Counted from the stretch's first letter, positions 9,395 to 18,934 are shown. The stretch is DNA of 64,000 nucleotides from Stenomitos rutilans HA7619-LM2 (GCA_019358945.1 JAHHIE010000017.1:44529-108528), one strand, 5' to 3'. Made by a program: numbers and translations. Notes: generated by a model not told the origin, from the sequence alone.

Positions 9395-10483
9395 ATGGCA
9401 TTTCATGGGTTGATGGCTGAGCGGGTGGCGCGTTTGGCCGTTGGTGAATCCCTGCCAGCAGAGGCATGGCAACAGCTAGAAGATCAGGAACTTCAAGATT
9501 CGCTGCGGGCGATCGCGTTTGGCATCACCGCAGAAACCGTGGGGGAAAGCTTGCGGGAGCGATCGCGCCTGCTGCAAATGGTCTATCCCACCATCGAACC
9601 ATTTTGCCAGCGTCACTTTAAAGAGACAACCCAGGCTCATGAAACGCTCTGGCATCTGTGGTTGCCATTAGCACTTTGGTTAGCACACCACCACCAGCGG
9701 CACGATCGTCCCTGGGTGCAAGGCATTCTGGGTGGACAGGGAACGGGTAAAACAACGTTGGGAGCGATTCTGACGCTGATTCTGCAACGCTGTGGTTACA
9801 CAGTTATCAGCGTATCTCTGGACGACTTTTACAAAACGTGCACTGATCGCCTCGCTCTGCAAACCCAGGATGCTCGGCTCCTTTGGCGCGGCCCGCCAGG
9901 AACGCACGATGTTGCGCTAGGCATTCAAACTCTCAACGCCCTACGGCACTCAACGGCTGATGACGCGATCGCCATTCCCCGCTTTGACAAAGCGTTACAC
10001 AACGGTGCGGGCGATCGCGTGGAGCCAGCACTGGTTGGCAAGATTGATATTGTGCTTTTTGAAGGCTGGTTTGTAGGTGTACATCCAGTCGATGCCGTCG
10101 TTTTTGAGACACCGATCGCGCCCCTTTGGACAGAGGACGATCGAGCCTTTGCCCGTGATATGAATGCTAAACTGCATGACTACTTACCCCTGTGGGACTG
10201 TCTTGATAGCCTGCTGGTGCTGCATCCTACCGATTACCGCCTCAGTCAGCTGTGGCGCAAGCAGGCAGAACAACAGATGCGAGACAGCGGCAAATCGGGC
10301 ATGAGTGATGCTGAAATTGATAGGTTTGTCGAATATTTCTGGAAAGCATTGCATCCTGAACTCGTGATCAATCCCTTCGTGGCAACGCCAGGTCAAGCCG
10401 CTTTAGTCATTGAAATTCAGGCCGATCACTCAGTTGGTGCGGTCTATCGAGGGGGCGATCGTCCCTCCACTGCTAAGGAATGA
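9395..10483 (+). CDS. Glycerate 3-kinase (plant/cyanobacterial GLYK type)
   Basis: A 362-residue P-loop kinase matching the GLYK family, which phosphorylates D-glycerate to 3-phosphoglycerate as the last step of photorespiration. The Walker A motif GGQGTGKTT is at about residues 113-121. VSLDDFYKT follows at the position of the Walker B/substrate loop, then RGPPGTHD and FEGWFVG, all hallmarks of this kinase family (related to phosphoribulokinase/uridine kinase). An N-terminal helical region of about 100 residues precedes the kinase fold, as in other cyanobacterial members. It is closely coupled to the upstream small exported protein gene, although a functional link is not obvious. Confidence 0.88.
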   Translation: MAFHGLMAERVARLAVGESLPAEAWQQLEDQELQDSLRAIAFGITAETVGESLRERSRLLQMVYPTIEPFCQRHFKETTQAHETLWHLWLPLALWLAHHHQRHDRPWVQGILGGQGTGKTTLGAILTLILQRCGYTVISVSLDDFYKTCTDRLALQTQDARLLWRGPPGTHDVALGIQTLNALRHSTADDAIAIPRFDKALHNGAGDRVEPALVGKIDIVLFEGWFVGVHPVDAVVFETPIAPLWTEDDRAFARDMNAKLHDYLPLWDCLDSLLVLHPTDYRLSQLWRKQAEQQMRDSGKSGMSDAEIDRFVEYFWKALHPELVINPFVATPGQAALVIEIQADHSVGAVYRGGDRPSTAKE

Positions 10484-10504
10484 GAATTTAATAAAACCGC
10501 ATTT

Positions 10505-10632
10505 TGTAGGATGCGTGTAGCCTTCGGCATAGCTACGCTGAAGGCGATAGCCGTAACGCATCAATCCCTGAGACGATGCGTTACGCTGCGCTAACACATC
10601 CTACTTAAGCAATCGGAGTTACTAAATCCACG
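10505..10632. repeat. REP-like palindromic dispersed repeat
   Basis: Bases 10575-10632 are, on the minus strand, nearly the same as 47668-47725. Both read 'cgtggattta', then 'actccgattgctt', 'agtaggatgtgttagcgcag' and 'cgtaa'. The left half (10505-10565) contains related 'gtaggatgcgt' and 'gccgtaacgcatc' words. This fits a small family of dispersed palindromic repeats; another degenerate relative lies near 49780-49885. It is in the spacer between convergent genes. Confidence 0.75.
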
Positions 10633-10719
10633 CTCCTTAGGATGGCGGCTTCAATCGCTTTGACCAGTGAGATTCTCTGTAGGGAGTGTACCGCTGTGCC
10701 TCCGCAGTTCAATGTCGCT

Positions 10720-13464
10720 CTATGCTTTTGCAGTGGGAAGGTACTCTTCAATAAACAGGCAGATTTTCTCAGCTTGAAAGGCATCTGCGTACTGCCGCAC
10801 GCTTTGTACAAAGGCTTGATACTGTTCGTTCGTGTTTTCCAGGGCTTTAAGCTGCTGCTCGATCGCCATTAAACGTCCTTGTTGAGCCAATGTATACAGT
10901 TGGGCTAGCACGTCTTCTGGTGGCGGTGCGATCACGGCTAAAAGCGGTGTGATCGAGCGAGACGCATCCTCTGCCTTCTCTGCAGCATTGGATAAATGGA
11001 TGTAAACCCATTGCAGGTTGAGATAGGTTTCTAAGAGTTTGAGCAAGGCAGGTGCTTGGACGGGTTTGGGCAAAAACGCCGTTGCCCCAGCGGTGATGCT
11101 GTCGTGCTGATTGCTCTCAAAGACGCTGGCAGATGAGGCGATCGCTGGAATCTTGCTCAACTCTGGCAACTGTCGCAACTGTCGAAGAAACTCGTAGCCA
11201 TCCATCTCTGGCATCATCAGGTCGGTGATGATCAAGTCAGGCTTGTGGGCTTTCACGGCGTCTAAGCCTGCTTGTCCATTACTCACTTCCAGCATCTCAA
11301 AGCCAAGCGGTTCGAGCAGGTTGACCAATACGGCGCGGTTTTCCCAACGATCGTCCACTACCAGGATTTTACGCTTCCTGCCAGTGAACCCGGTGATGGT
11401 GCTCCGCTGGGTCGATCGTTGCGATGCTGCCCATTCCAGGGCTTCAGGCAGTGTTACCTCAAACCAGAAGGTACTGCCCCGCCCCGGTTCGCTACTAACC
11501 TGAAGACTGCTGTCCATCAAGGATACAATTTGCTGACTGATTGCCAACCCAAGCCCCGTGCCTTCAGCCTGTTTCTCGAAAGCGCCCACTTGCTCAAACG
11601 GCTGAAAGATTTTTTCTAGCCCGCATGGTGAGATGCCGACGCCCGTATCTTCAACCTCAAAGCGAACTTGATAGAGATCATTTTCTAATTTGTGGGTTTT
11701 GACTCGCCAGGTGACACCGCCTTGCTCGGTAAATTTGATGGCATTGCCCAGTAGATTGATCAGCACCTGCCGCAGCCGCTTCTCATCTGCCCATACCCCC
11801 ACTGGCAGCGTTGCGTCTGGTGCATAGGTAAAGTAGATACCCTTTTGCCCTGCACGAATGCGCATAATTTCCGCAATGCCCTCAAGAAAGGCTGGAAAGT
11901 ACACAGCACTGGAATGTAGCTCTAATTTGCGAGCTTCAATTTTAGCCAGGTCAAGAATGTCATTAATCAGATTTAGCAAATGGTTACCGCACTGATAGAT
12001 GACATCGATGCCCTTCTTCCCTCGATCGCTCAAGGGTTCGCTTCGTTGCAGAATTTGGGCATAGCCTAGAATGCCATTGAGCGGTGTTCGCAGTTCGTGG
12101 CTCATGCTGGCGAGAAACTCACTTTTCGCCTGATTCGCTACTTCGGATTTCTCTTTGGCTTCTGCCAGTTCGGCGGTGCGCTCTTCAACCTTTTGCTCCA
12201 GCGTTTCAAACGATGTTTGCAATTGGTTTGCCATGCTGTTGAACGAGTCGCCAAGTTCCCCCAATTCATCGTTGCGCTTGAGGTCGATCGCGCTGTCCCA
12301 TTTACCGATCGCAATATCTTTGGCCGCCTGGTTGAGGCGTAGAATCGGACGAGTCACCCAGCGAGCGGTTAGAATGCCAACGAGAGTGGCAAGGCCCAGC
12401 GCAGCTAAACAAAGCCCAATTGTAGTGCGGGTATTGGCATTGATTTGTCCCATAAAGTCTTTTTCGGGCACCACAACCACCACCAGCCAATCCAAGCCAT
12501 GTTCATCTTTTAAGGGTGTCACCTGAACAAACTGGCGTGCACCATCAACGGCAAAATCAAGCTGTTGTATACCGTTGATCGTGGCTAACCCGCTCGATCG
12601 TCCATTCAAGTACTGAGCCGTCTGACGAATGAGTGCATTGTTACTCTCGCTTGCCTTCAGGCGTTGCGGCTTACCGTTGCCGCTAATCATAATCGACTGT
12701 TTATCGGATGAGTTGGCGACGAGCAGGCCAGAGCGATCGACCACAAACATCTCCCCATGCGCACTCACTTGAAAGCTATTGAGAAATTGAGAAAGGTCTG
12801 CCAGAGAAGATGTTCCCATCACAACTCCCACAAGCTGGCGGTTTTGATCCCAAATGGGGTTGGCAAGACCCAGCAGCATATACTGTTGCGTAGCGTGCGG
12901 AAAAATAACCCAGGCAGCTTTACCAGTTTTTGCCACAGCCTTGTAATACGGCTTGGTCTGCACGTCATAAGGTGCAGCCGTTTCCATTACCTTGGTGGGC
13001 TTACCTTCTGCATCCACGGCATAAGAGCGAAAGAGTCCCCCACGACTGTCTACCGCAAGGAGTCGCGGGGCATCTCCCTGATACTGATGCGCCACTCGAA
13101 AGGTCTTTTGAGTGGCAATAGCATTTGCCTGAATCGAGGGATGAAACAGTCGCAGCATATGCCAGACTTGGCGCTCCTGGCTTTTGAGATCCTCTAAGCT
13201 CCACTGCCCTCGCTGCAAATCGTCCAGGTTGATTTGATTAACGAGTGCTGCCGCTTTCAGATAGCGCAAGATCTGATCTTGAATGCGAGTTGAGGTTTCG
13301 CTTCGTAACTGGCTGGCAAGTTCATTCACTGCTGCCTGACCGTTACGAAAGGAAAGGTACCCAACCAGGCCCACTGTCCCAAAGATTTGTAGGACAAAGG
13401 GAATCACTAAAACAGTGCGGAGCGATCGACCCTTGAAGTAAGACAGCAGATGAGCATGAGGCAT
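10720..13464 (-). CDS. Hybrid sensor histidine kinase (Cache-HAMP-HisKA-HATPase-REC)
   Basis: A 914-residue membrane sensor. TM1 is at about residues 17-38, and a periplasmic double-Cache-like domain runs to about 345. TM2 (LCLAALGLATLVGIL) is at about 351-368, then HAMP and a coiled coil (VEERTAELAEAKEKSE). HisKA has the phospho-acceptor His 456 in SMSHELRTPLNG. HATPase has the N box LINLLGNAIKFTE, DTGVGIS and GTGLGLA. A receiver at about 699-815 has VDD and acceptor Asp 748 in ITDLMMPEMDG. About 95 uncharacterised residues end the protein. Signal would pass from a periplasmic small-molecule ligand to the attached receiver. No partner regulator is adjacent, so the output is unknown. Confidence 0.93.
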   Translation of the reverse strand: MPHAHLLSYFKGRSLRTVLVIPFVLQIFGTVGLVGYLSFRNGQAAVNELASQLRSETSTRIQDQILRYLKAAALVNQINLDDLQRGQWSLEDLKSQERQVWHMLRLFHPSIQANAIATQKTFRVAHQYQGDAPRLLAVDSRGGLFRSYAVDAEGKPTKVMETAAPYDVQTKPYYKAVAKTGKAAWVIFPHATQQYMLLGLANPIWDQNRQLVGVVMGTSSLADLSQFLNSFQVSAHGEMFVVDRSGLLVANSSDKQSIMISGNGKPQRLKASESNNALIRQTAQYLNGRSSGLATINGIQQLDFAVDGARQFVQVTPLKDEHGLDWLVVVVVPEKDFMGQINANTRTTIGLCLAALGLATLVGILTARWVTRPILRLNQAAKDIAIGKWDSAIDLKRNDELGELGDSFNSMANQLQTSFETLEQKVEERTAELAEAKEKSEVANQAKSEFLASMSHELRTPLNGILGYAQILQRSEPLSDRGKKGIDVIYQCGNHLLNLINDILDLAKIEARKLELHSSAVYFPAFLEGIAEIMRIRAGQKGIYFTYAPDATLPVGVWADEKRLRQVLINLLGNAIKFTEQGGVTWRVKTHKLENDLYQVRFEVEDTGVGISPCGLEKIFQPFEQVGAFEKQAEGTGLGLAISQQIVSLMDSSLQVSSEPGRGSTFWFEVTLPEALEWAASQRSTQRSTITGFTGRKRKILVVDDRWENRAVLVNLLEPLGFEMLEVSNGQAGLDAVKAHKPDLIITDLMMPEMDGYEFLRQLRQLPELSKIPAIASSASVFESNQHDSITAGATAFLPKPVQAPALLKLLETYLNLQWVYIHLSNAAEKAEDASRSITPLLAVIAPPPEDVLAQLYTLAQQGRLMAIEQQLKALENTNEQYQAFVQSVRQYADAFQAEKICLFIEEYLPTAKA

Positions 13465-14060
13465 GTGATGAACTCCAACTTGTCATAGTCCTGAGTAATC
13501 ATGAGTATCCTCAAGTACTCCTTCAAGATGATTACGCAACGATTGTGCAGCTCTTCTAAAGCTCTGAAAAATGATTTTGTTCTACAAAAGCAGCGCGATA
13601 AATGAGCGCTAAACGGCCTGATTTATGTTTAAGAAGATAGATTACTGACCTTATAAACAGATTCTCGTAAAGAGCGAGCTGGCTTTTTCTCTCACAGTGT
13701 TCCCCTGTAAAACGGTAGATTCCCATCACCATTTGAACGGTCAGTGGCGGACGGAGCGATCGTCAAACAAAGCGTATCGATCGCAACCTGTCGTCAGCAG
13801 AATCGGTCACCGTTTAATCGCGCGATCGTTGTTTTGCAAGCGCGATCGGTTTGGTTGGTTGTGGCAAAGGCATTCCGACAAGGAATGCGCGATCGCATTT
13901 GGCCAAGCCTATTACCCTGCATCTGCTAGTCGGCACGGATCGCCTGCACGCAAAGGCATCAATCCTAAGCTGCTTTGAGTCAGGAAGCCTAAAAGCCTGG
14001 CATTGGGCCAAAGTATGGCGACAGGGGTCAGAAATAGCGATAAAAAATGATTTCCGCCTA
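13465..14060. other. 596-base spacer, no gene recognised
   Basis: The sequence between the sensor kinase start and the SDR stop is rich in GATCG words in its right half, including several cgatcg/gcgatcgc copies between 13755 and 13895. Overlapping short reading frames occur on both strands, but none has a plausible ribosome-binding site, composition or recognisable product. The left part presumably holds the kinase promoter. Confidence 0.5.
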
Positions 14061-14861
14061 CTAGGTGAGGTTTAACCCTCCGTCTGAAATGATGATCTCC
14101 CCCGTGAGATAGTGATTTGCAACTACCATAGAAGCTATCTGTGCAACCTCTTCGGGTTGTGCTCCTCGCCCCATTGGTGATCGTTCTTCCCAAAGCTTTC
14201 GTGCTGCTGTCCAATCTTTGCTCATGGGGGTATCAACCAAACCCGGTGCGATCGCATTGACACGAATCTGTGGTGCTAAACTCAGCGCAAGCAGCTTTGT
14301 CATATGGTTTAGAGCAGCTTTGGTAGCAGAGTATGGGATTGAAGCTCCTTTCGGGCGGATACCTGCGTGAGAGCTAATGTTGAGAATGCAGCTAGGACGT
14401 TCACTCCTTGATGACTGACGTAGTGCGATCTCAGCCTCTGCAATCAGTGTCCAAGGTGCGATGACATTAACTTCATATAGACTGCGCCAGATCTCTGGTG
14501 AGGCTTCTTTGAGAGATGCGTGTGGAATCGTCGTACTGATACCTGCATTATTGACCAACACATCTAACCGACCATGACGTGACAACACCTCGGAAATCAG
14601 ATTGCGAGACTGGGTTTGGTCGGACAGATCAGCCTGAAAATAGGATGAACCGGGATGCGCTTCTGCTAATGACTGTCCAACCACAACTGAAGACTTGGAA
14701 TGAAAAGCAACAGTAAATTCCTCTTCAGCAAGTCGCCTTGCGATCGCCATCCCTATTCCAGATGTCGAACCAGTCACAAGCGCAACTCTCTCTCCGTTTT
14801 TACCTTCAGTCACAATCCTATTCTTTTCATTTTCCCTAATTCTGCTGACGATCACGCTCAT
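14061..14861 (-). CDS. SDR family NAD(P)-dependent oxidoreductase
   Basis: A classical short-chain dehydrogenase, up to 266 residues. Seen motifs are TGSTSGIGMAIA for cofactor binding, VNNAGIS, the catalytic Ser in LNISSHAG, Y-x-x-x-K in YSATKAAL, and the C-terminal ISDGG common in FabG-like enzymes. The catalytic set is complete. FKSKSS after beta-2 suggests an NADP(H) preference, with some doubt. The start could be ATG 14861 or GTG 14813, because the first 16 residues precede the usual SDR N-terminus. Substrate is not predictable. The gene is followed leftward by the 596-base spacer. Confidence 0.85.
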   Translation of the reverse strand: MSVIVSRIRENEKNRIVTEGKNGERVALVTGSTSGIGMAIARRLAEEEFTVAFHSKSSVVVGQSLAEAHPGSSYFQADLSDQTQSRNLISEVLSRHGRLDVLVNNAGISTTIPHASLKEASPEIWRSLYEVNVIAPWTLIAEAEIALRQSSRSERPSCILNISSHAGIRPKGASIPYSATKAALNHMTKLLALSLAPQIRVNAIAPGLVDTPMSKDWTAARKLWEERSPMGRGAQPEEVAQIASMVVANHYLTGEIIISDGGLNLT

Positions 14862-14924
14862 CGGACGCAGATACCCTTTGCAGCTTAGCCGAGCATATCA
14901 GGGCACTCCGGAGTAGCGCAGTTG

Positions 14925-15470
14925 TTAAGCGTCATAGTCATAGACAGAGTTGCATTCTAAGGTCATCAAGTGCTCGTCGTAGAACTGCCCATCTCTCGAA
15001 AAGGTCTCCTGTTCGGTGCCATAGATACGGAAGCCGAATGACTGATAAAGGTGAATTGCCGTTTCTTGTTGAGTCACTACAGTCAGATTGACTCTTCTGA
15101 TGCCCGGAGTGTTCGCTGCCCGACTCAATGCCTTGCGGACGAGTGCCCTACCGCAGCCATGATAGCGAAAAGGGGGGAGAACATACAGACCTGCAAGATA
15201 AGCACGGTGCTTCTCATTAGATGCTGAATAGCGAGAAAGCCGGATAATACCGATAAGCTGTTCGCCTTGAAACGCTCCAAAAAAGCAACGTTCATCGCTT
15301 TCTGCAAGTTTTGCGGCAGTCTCGCAGAGGTTTGGCTCGGCTTCGGGGAGTGAACCAAAAGCGGGCGGTTGCTCAAGCAGCGCACGCAAGCGCACAGAAC
15401 GGTATGCCTCAGCATCGGCAGGAGTGAGCACGCGCACACTAAATAGCCTAATGTTTTGTACAGACTCCAT
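14925..15470 (-). CDS. GNAT family N-acetyltransferase
   Basis: A 181-residue acetyltransferase of the GNAT fold. The acetyl-CoA pyrophosphate loop is seen as PPFRYHGCGRALVRKAL, matching R-x-x-G-x-G/A. The preceding strand is AYLAGLYVLP, and the C-terminal strand/helix LYQSFGFRIYGTE is typical of RimI-like members. Acceptor substrate (protein, antibiotic or small amine) cannot be told. The reading frame extends to a TTG at 15503, but ATG at 15470 gives the normal beta-1 (RLFSVRVLTPADAEAYR) near the N-terminus. It lies 63 bases from the SDR gene on the same strand, so co-transcription is possible. Confidence 0.8.
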   Translation of the reverse strand: MESVQNIRLFSVRVLTPADAEAYRSVRLRALLEQPPAFGSLPEAEPNLCETAAKLAESDERCFFGAFQGEQLIGIIRLSRYSASNEKHRAYLAGLYVLPPFRYHGCGRALVRKALSRAANTPGIRRVNLTVVTQQETAIHLYQSFGFRIYGTEQETFSRDGQFYDEHLMTLECNSVYDYDA

Positions 15471-15782
15471 AATTTGGTTTTGTTCAGGGGAGGAGCATAG
15501 CAACGCTTAGCTATATTGGGCTGAAAGCTTCTGCATAAGATCCAATCTGGGTAGATAGGCAGAATGACTCGGCATAAAGCCCAAAATTTAGTGCTTAGGT
15601 AGATTACTGCCACATAACACGCCGCTGATGGCGAGTAACCAGAATCTTTCCGTCTCTTTTCAGATTCAGCGCTATCAATCTCTTGCTTGAGGACAGGCTT
15701 AGCCTTGTTAAGTTTTGACATTCAGACTGTCTTGCTAATCGGCAAAAAGATACGCCTGCAATACTGATACTTGTCGTTGAAT
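15471..15782. other. 312-base spacer, no gene recognised
   Basis: Short leftward frames cross this region (for example 15604-15786, 60 residues), but they overlap one another in different frames and match nothing I know. It may contain decayed coding sequence. The promoter for the GNAT gene is presumably here. Confidence 0.4.
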
Positions 15783-16907
15783 TCAATACAGATCATATTT
15801 CATTAACTGACAGGGCAACGTGCCATTGTAAACGGCAAACCGTTGGGATGATTTCAGTCCAATCGACTGCGCGAGTTCCTTATTGCCACTCAGCACAAAG
15901 GCTGTCCAGCCTTTAAAGCGTTGCTTCAATACATCACCTAACCGTTTATAGAACGTGCCCAAGTCGCTATCTCGCCCTAACCGTTCGCCATAGGGTGGAT
16001 TGCAGAATAAGACACCGCTATCGGTCGGTGCAGCCACATCTTCAAGGTCGATCGCAGTGAAGTAAACGTGGTTCGACACACCACAATTGGTTGCATTGGC
16101 GATCGCCTGCTCAATCACATCGCCATCGCGATCGCTGCCCCAAATCGGCGCGGGAAGGCTTTCTCGCTGGCTGGCTTCCGCTGCTTCAATCAGCTTTTCT
16201 AACAGGGGCAGATCGGCATCAAGCCAAGTTTCAAACCCAAACCGATCGCGAAACAGACCCGGTGCAATGTTGAGCGCTTTCAAACTCGCCTCTAACGGTA
16301 AGGTGCCAGAACCACAGAGCGGATCGTAAAACATCTGCTCTGGCTGCCAACCCGACAGTTGGATGAGCGCGGCTGCCAGCGATTCCTTCAGTGGTGCGGT
16401 ACCAACGGCTGGACGGTAGCCGCGTCGGTGCAAACTTTGACCCGAACTATCCAGGCTGACGGTACAGGTGTCACGTTCAAGATGCACGCTGATTTGCACA
16501 TCCGGTGATTGCAGTTCGACATTAGAGCGATCGCCCACCTGTTCTTGCTGCTGCTCGACGATCGCCCGTTTGACCTGAAGTGCCGTGAAATGGGTATGGT
16601 TAAGTTGCCCACTCTTGCCCGTTGCCTTAACTGCTAAGGTCAGGTCGGGTGTGAGATACTGCGACCAGTCGATCGTCTGAATGCCCCGATAGAGATCCTC
16701 GGCATCCTGGCAGGGAAACTCGTGCAGTTTCATGAGGATACGGAATGGTAATCTAGCCCAGAGGTTCACGCGATACAGCAGCGTGCGATCGCCCGCAAAC
16801 GCGACGCCACAAAACCCCGGCGCTACCGCATCAGCACCCAACTGCTCTAACTCTTGCGCTGCCAGCGTCTCCAAGCCCCGCGCCACTGTTGCAAAATACT
16901 GATTCAT
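15783..16907 (-). CDS. THUMP-domain class I RNA methyltransferase (RlmL/YpsC-like)
   Basis: A 374-residue protein. The N-terminal region (FATVARGLETLAAQELEQLG) and following THUMP domain bind RNA. The C-terminal Rossmann methyltransferase has DPLCGSGTLPLEA for SAM and the catalytic NPPYGERLG, the NPPY type used for base N-methylation. The size and LHRRGYR signature match the N-terminal methyltransferase of RlmL (23S rRNA m2G2445) and its stand-alone relatives in Gram-positives and cyanobacteria. The exact target nucleotide is inferred from the family only. It is transcribed alone and is divergent from the glycosyltransferase gene. Confidence 0.88.
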   Translation of the reverse strand: MNQYFATVARGLETLAAQELEQLGADAVAPGFCGVAFAGDRTLLYRVNLWARLPFRILMKLHEFPCQDAEDLYRGIQTIDWSQYLTPDLTLAVKATGKSGQLNHTHFTALQVKRAIVEQQQEQVGDRSNVELQSPDVQISVHLERDTCTVSLDSSGQSLHRRGYRPAVGTAPLKESLAAALIQLSGWQPEQMFYDPLCGSGTLPLEASLKALNIAPGLFRDRFGFETWLDADLPLLEKLIEAAEASQRESLPAPIWGSDRDGDVIEQAIANATNCGVSNHVYFTAIDLEDVAAPTDSGVLFCNPPYGERLGRDSDLGTFYKRLGDVLKQRFKGWTAFVLSGNKELAQSIGLKSSQRFAVYNGTLPCQLMKYDLY

Positions 16908-16996
16908 GCATGAGGCTCATAACTGTCAGGCATCGTGAAGTCCACTGCCCTTTACAATTGTATCGATCGTATGGACTTAGACAAACCTCGGAGGTT

Positions 16997-17063
16997 TTAT
17001 ACCAGTTCTCAGTTTTGAGTTTTGAGTGCTCAACTAAGCTCAACTAAAGAGAAATGGTATTAA
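16997..17063. repeat. Small repeat island with imperfect inverted ends
   Basis: Contains 'agttttgagttttgagt' between an imperfect inverted pair: 'ttataccagttctc' on the left and 'gagaaatggtattaa' on the right. It may be another miniature element or just the dispersed repeat. It lies between the divergent methyltransferase and glycosyltransferase genes. Confidence 0.5.
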
Positions 17064-17148
17064 TCAAGCATTGAGACTATATAACCAACCGCAATGCTGA
17101 AACCTCCGAAGTTTTGGCAAAATGCGTGAATCCTAGAAGCCTATTCTC

Positions 17149-18720
17149 ATGCCACGATCGTTCTTGCCATTCCTCATAGCCTTTATTCTATTGCGATTGG
17201 TCTTTTGGTTCGCAACCTTTCCCAATCCTGATGAGGCGTACTACTGGCTATGGGGACAGCATCCGGCACTCTCTTACTACGATCATCCACCGCTAGAAGC
17301 CTGGATTCAAGGACTCTTTAACGCAATTTTTGGACGCTCTACGTTCACATTACGGCTACCTAATTTATTGAGCAATGCTGCCTTTTTCTACACCTACTAT
17401 CAGGTTATTCACTATCTCTACAGGAAGAGAAACAAGCCATCGTTCTGGCTAGTTGCACTGTCAATACTGGCATCACCCCTCTATTTTTTATTTTTAGCGC
17501 TAGCATGGCACGATCATTTACTGATTACGTTTTCATTAGTTTCATCGTATCTATTCATCTGCTTTCTCGACAGTTATATGGAGAATAGGAGGGGCGAAAG
17601 CTGGCGCTTGTATGGGGCAGCAGGGGCGATCGCGTTGGCAACGCTATCTAAATACAACGCAGTTTTTGTCGTTCTGGGTTTTGTCGCAACGTTGATAGTA
17701 GACAAACGCTTACGTCCGTTGTGGCGCGATCGACGGCTCTATTTTGCAGGGGCGATCGTGCTAACGGCCTTAATTCCTATTGTGTTGTGGAATGTTTCTA
17801 ATGATTTTCAGTCGTTTCGCTATTACGTCGATCGTAGCGTTGGATCAGATGGTTTTAGTCTTAAATTCTCGCCTTTTTTCAACTTTGTGCTGTTCTCAAT
17901 TTTGCTCGTTTCGCCGATGCTTTGCGTTGGCTTTTTTCGAGGGCTAAGGCGAATTGAGCGATCGCTTACGATACACACCATTTATCCAACAGTTGCGTTT
18001 TGGACATTCATTATATCTACCGTTACTCTTATAGGAATTTCGCTGCTTTCTGCGGCATTATATTACTGGAATATCACAGCATATTTGTTGTTGTTTCCGT
18101 TGCTGCTAGCAGTATTTGAGCAGGAGTCAGAAGTCAGGAGTCAGGAGTCAGAAGCCCAAAAAGTAGAATCAACTCAGAACTTAAAACTCTCTAGGGAAGC
18201 GGCGAAACGCGCTACTCAAAACTTTCAAAAATTCCTTTTCTTCGCTACACAATGCTATGGGTTGCTATTTGCGATACTGTTAGTTGTGCATTACACTATC
18301 TTTCCACTATCGGCATTATTCGATAAGGAAACTGATCCAGATTCGCGGATGTTGTTCGGATGGGGTCAGGTGGCAGCCGTTGTCAAAAGCCAAACCGAAT
18401 CAGTAGGTGGTGAACCATTTTTAGCTACAACAGATTATCGATCGGCTTCGGCACTCGCATATCAGCTCAACAACAAAAATGTGATGGCAATTTCCGATCG
18501 TGTGGATCAATTTGACTTCTGGTACACCAGCGATGCCACCTTCAAAGGTCGCAATGCGCTGCTTTTGTCAGACGATTGGCATCCCGTACAACCGAAATTG
18601 CTGGCTCAGTTTGATCACACCTCAGAACGAACCACGATCGAGATCTCTCGGTTCGGCCTCTGGATCAAAAACTATTACCTGATTAAAGGCTATGGGTTTC
18701 GTGGCGGCAGAGTTTCATGA
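17149..18720 (+). CDS. GT39-like membrane glycosyltransferase with in-frame repeat insert
   Basis: A 523-residue multi-spanning protein of the GT-C/ArnT-PMT type, which transfers sugars from polyprenyl phosphate at the periplasmic face. The hallmark first-loop acid is in FPNPDEAYYWLW (about residues 25-35) and SYYDHPPLEAW follows at 42-52; both are typical of the family. About ten hydrophobic helices are visible. Residues about 324-361 (bases 18118-18231) are hydrophilic repeat-derived sequence (SEVRSQESEAQ, TQNLKLSREAAKRATQ) between two helices, so the loop is tolerated. The acceptor (lipid A, protein or polysaccharide) is unknown. The last part (SASALAYQLNNKNVMAISDR) is the usual soluble C-terminal domain. 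Confidence 0.85.
   Translation: MPRSFLPFLIAFILLRLVFWFATFPNPDEAYYWLWGQHPALSYYDHPPLEAWIQGLFNAIFGRSTFTLRLPNLLSNAAFFYTYYQVIHYLYRKRNKPSFWLVALSILASPLYFLFLALAWHDHLLITFSLVSSYLFICFLDSYMENRRGESWRLYGAAGAIALATLSKYNAVFVVLGFVATLIVDKRLRPLWRDRRLYFAGAIVLTALIPIVLWNVSNDFQSFRYYVDRSVGSDGFSLKFSPFFNFVLFSILLVSPMLCVGFFRGLRRIERSLTIHTIYPTVAFWTFIISTVTLIGISLLSAALYYWNITAYLLLFPLLLAVFEQESEVRSQESEAQKVESTQNLKLSREAAKRATQNFQKFLFFATQCYGLLFAILLVVHYTIFPLSALFDKETDPDSRMLFGWGQVAAVVKSQTESVGGEPFLATTDYRSASALAYQLNNKNVMAISDRVDQFDFWYTSDATFKGRNALLLSDDWHPVQPKLLAQFDHTSERTTIEISRFGLWIKNYYLIKGYGFRGGRVS
18118..18231 (+). repeat. Dispersed repeat inside the GT39 gene
   Basis: Holds 'gtcagaagtcaggagtcagg' and related 'aacttaaaactc' / 'actcaaaacttt' words, which in reverse orientation are the 'ctgactcc' and 'gttttgag' repeats seen in spacers. 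The reading frame is kept and the block falls in a loop between predicted membrane helices. Confidence 0.7.
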
Positions 18721-18864
18721 GAAGATGTCTTAGAAGCGACAGATCAGCGAGCAACGGATAGGGAACGGATGCATCGGATGGTAAATCTTGAGCGAGAGCC
18801 GTCATCTATCCGTTTCATCCAGTATGAAGCCGCTGCTAATCATACTTCTTAGACATCCTCTGAG
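18720..18864. mobile_element. 145-bp imperfect palindromic element
   Basis: The left end 'agaagatgtcttagaag' (18720-18736) is matched by the reverse complement of the right end, 'agaggatgtctaagaag'. The similarity continues inward: 'aacggatagggaacggatg' on the left against 'gaaacggatagatgacgg' on the inverted right arm. This makes nearly the whole element a long imperfect hairpin. It is non-coding and has the form of a miniature transposable element or a folded RNA. It sits between the convergent glycosyltransferase and rpmA genes. Confidence 0.6.
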
Positions 18865-18875
18865 TGTCTTTGCAA

Positions 18876-18934
18876 GCAACATCTACTCCCAATGCCCATC
18901 ACCATTAAAGCGAGGCATTGAGAGTAGACATTGC
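18876..18934. terminator. Long hairpin between convergent genes
   Basis: Two 21-base arms (18876-18896 and 18914-18934) pair with 18 matches, and the mismatches can form G-U pairs in one orientation. The loop is 17 bases. It lies just beyond the rpmA stop and may act as a terminator or 3' stabiliser for rplU-rpmA. No U-tract follows, so intrinsic termination is uncertain. Confidence 0.5.

Noticed and set aside
13697..13978. A 93-codon frame in the spacer after the sensor kinase
   Set aside because: No family resemblance, weak start and overlapping frames on both strands; treated as non-coding.
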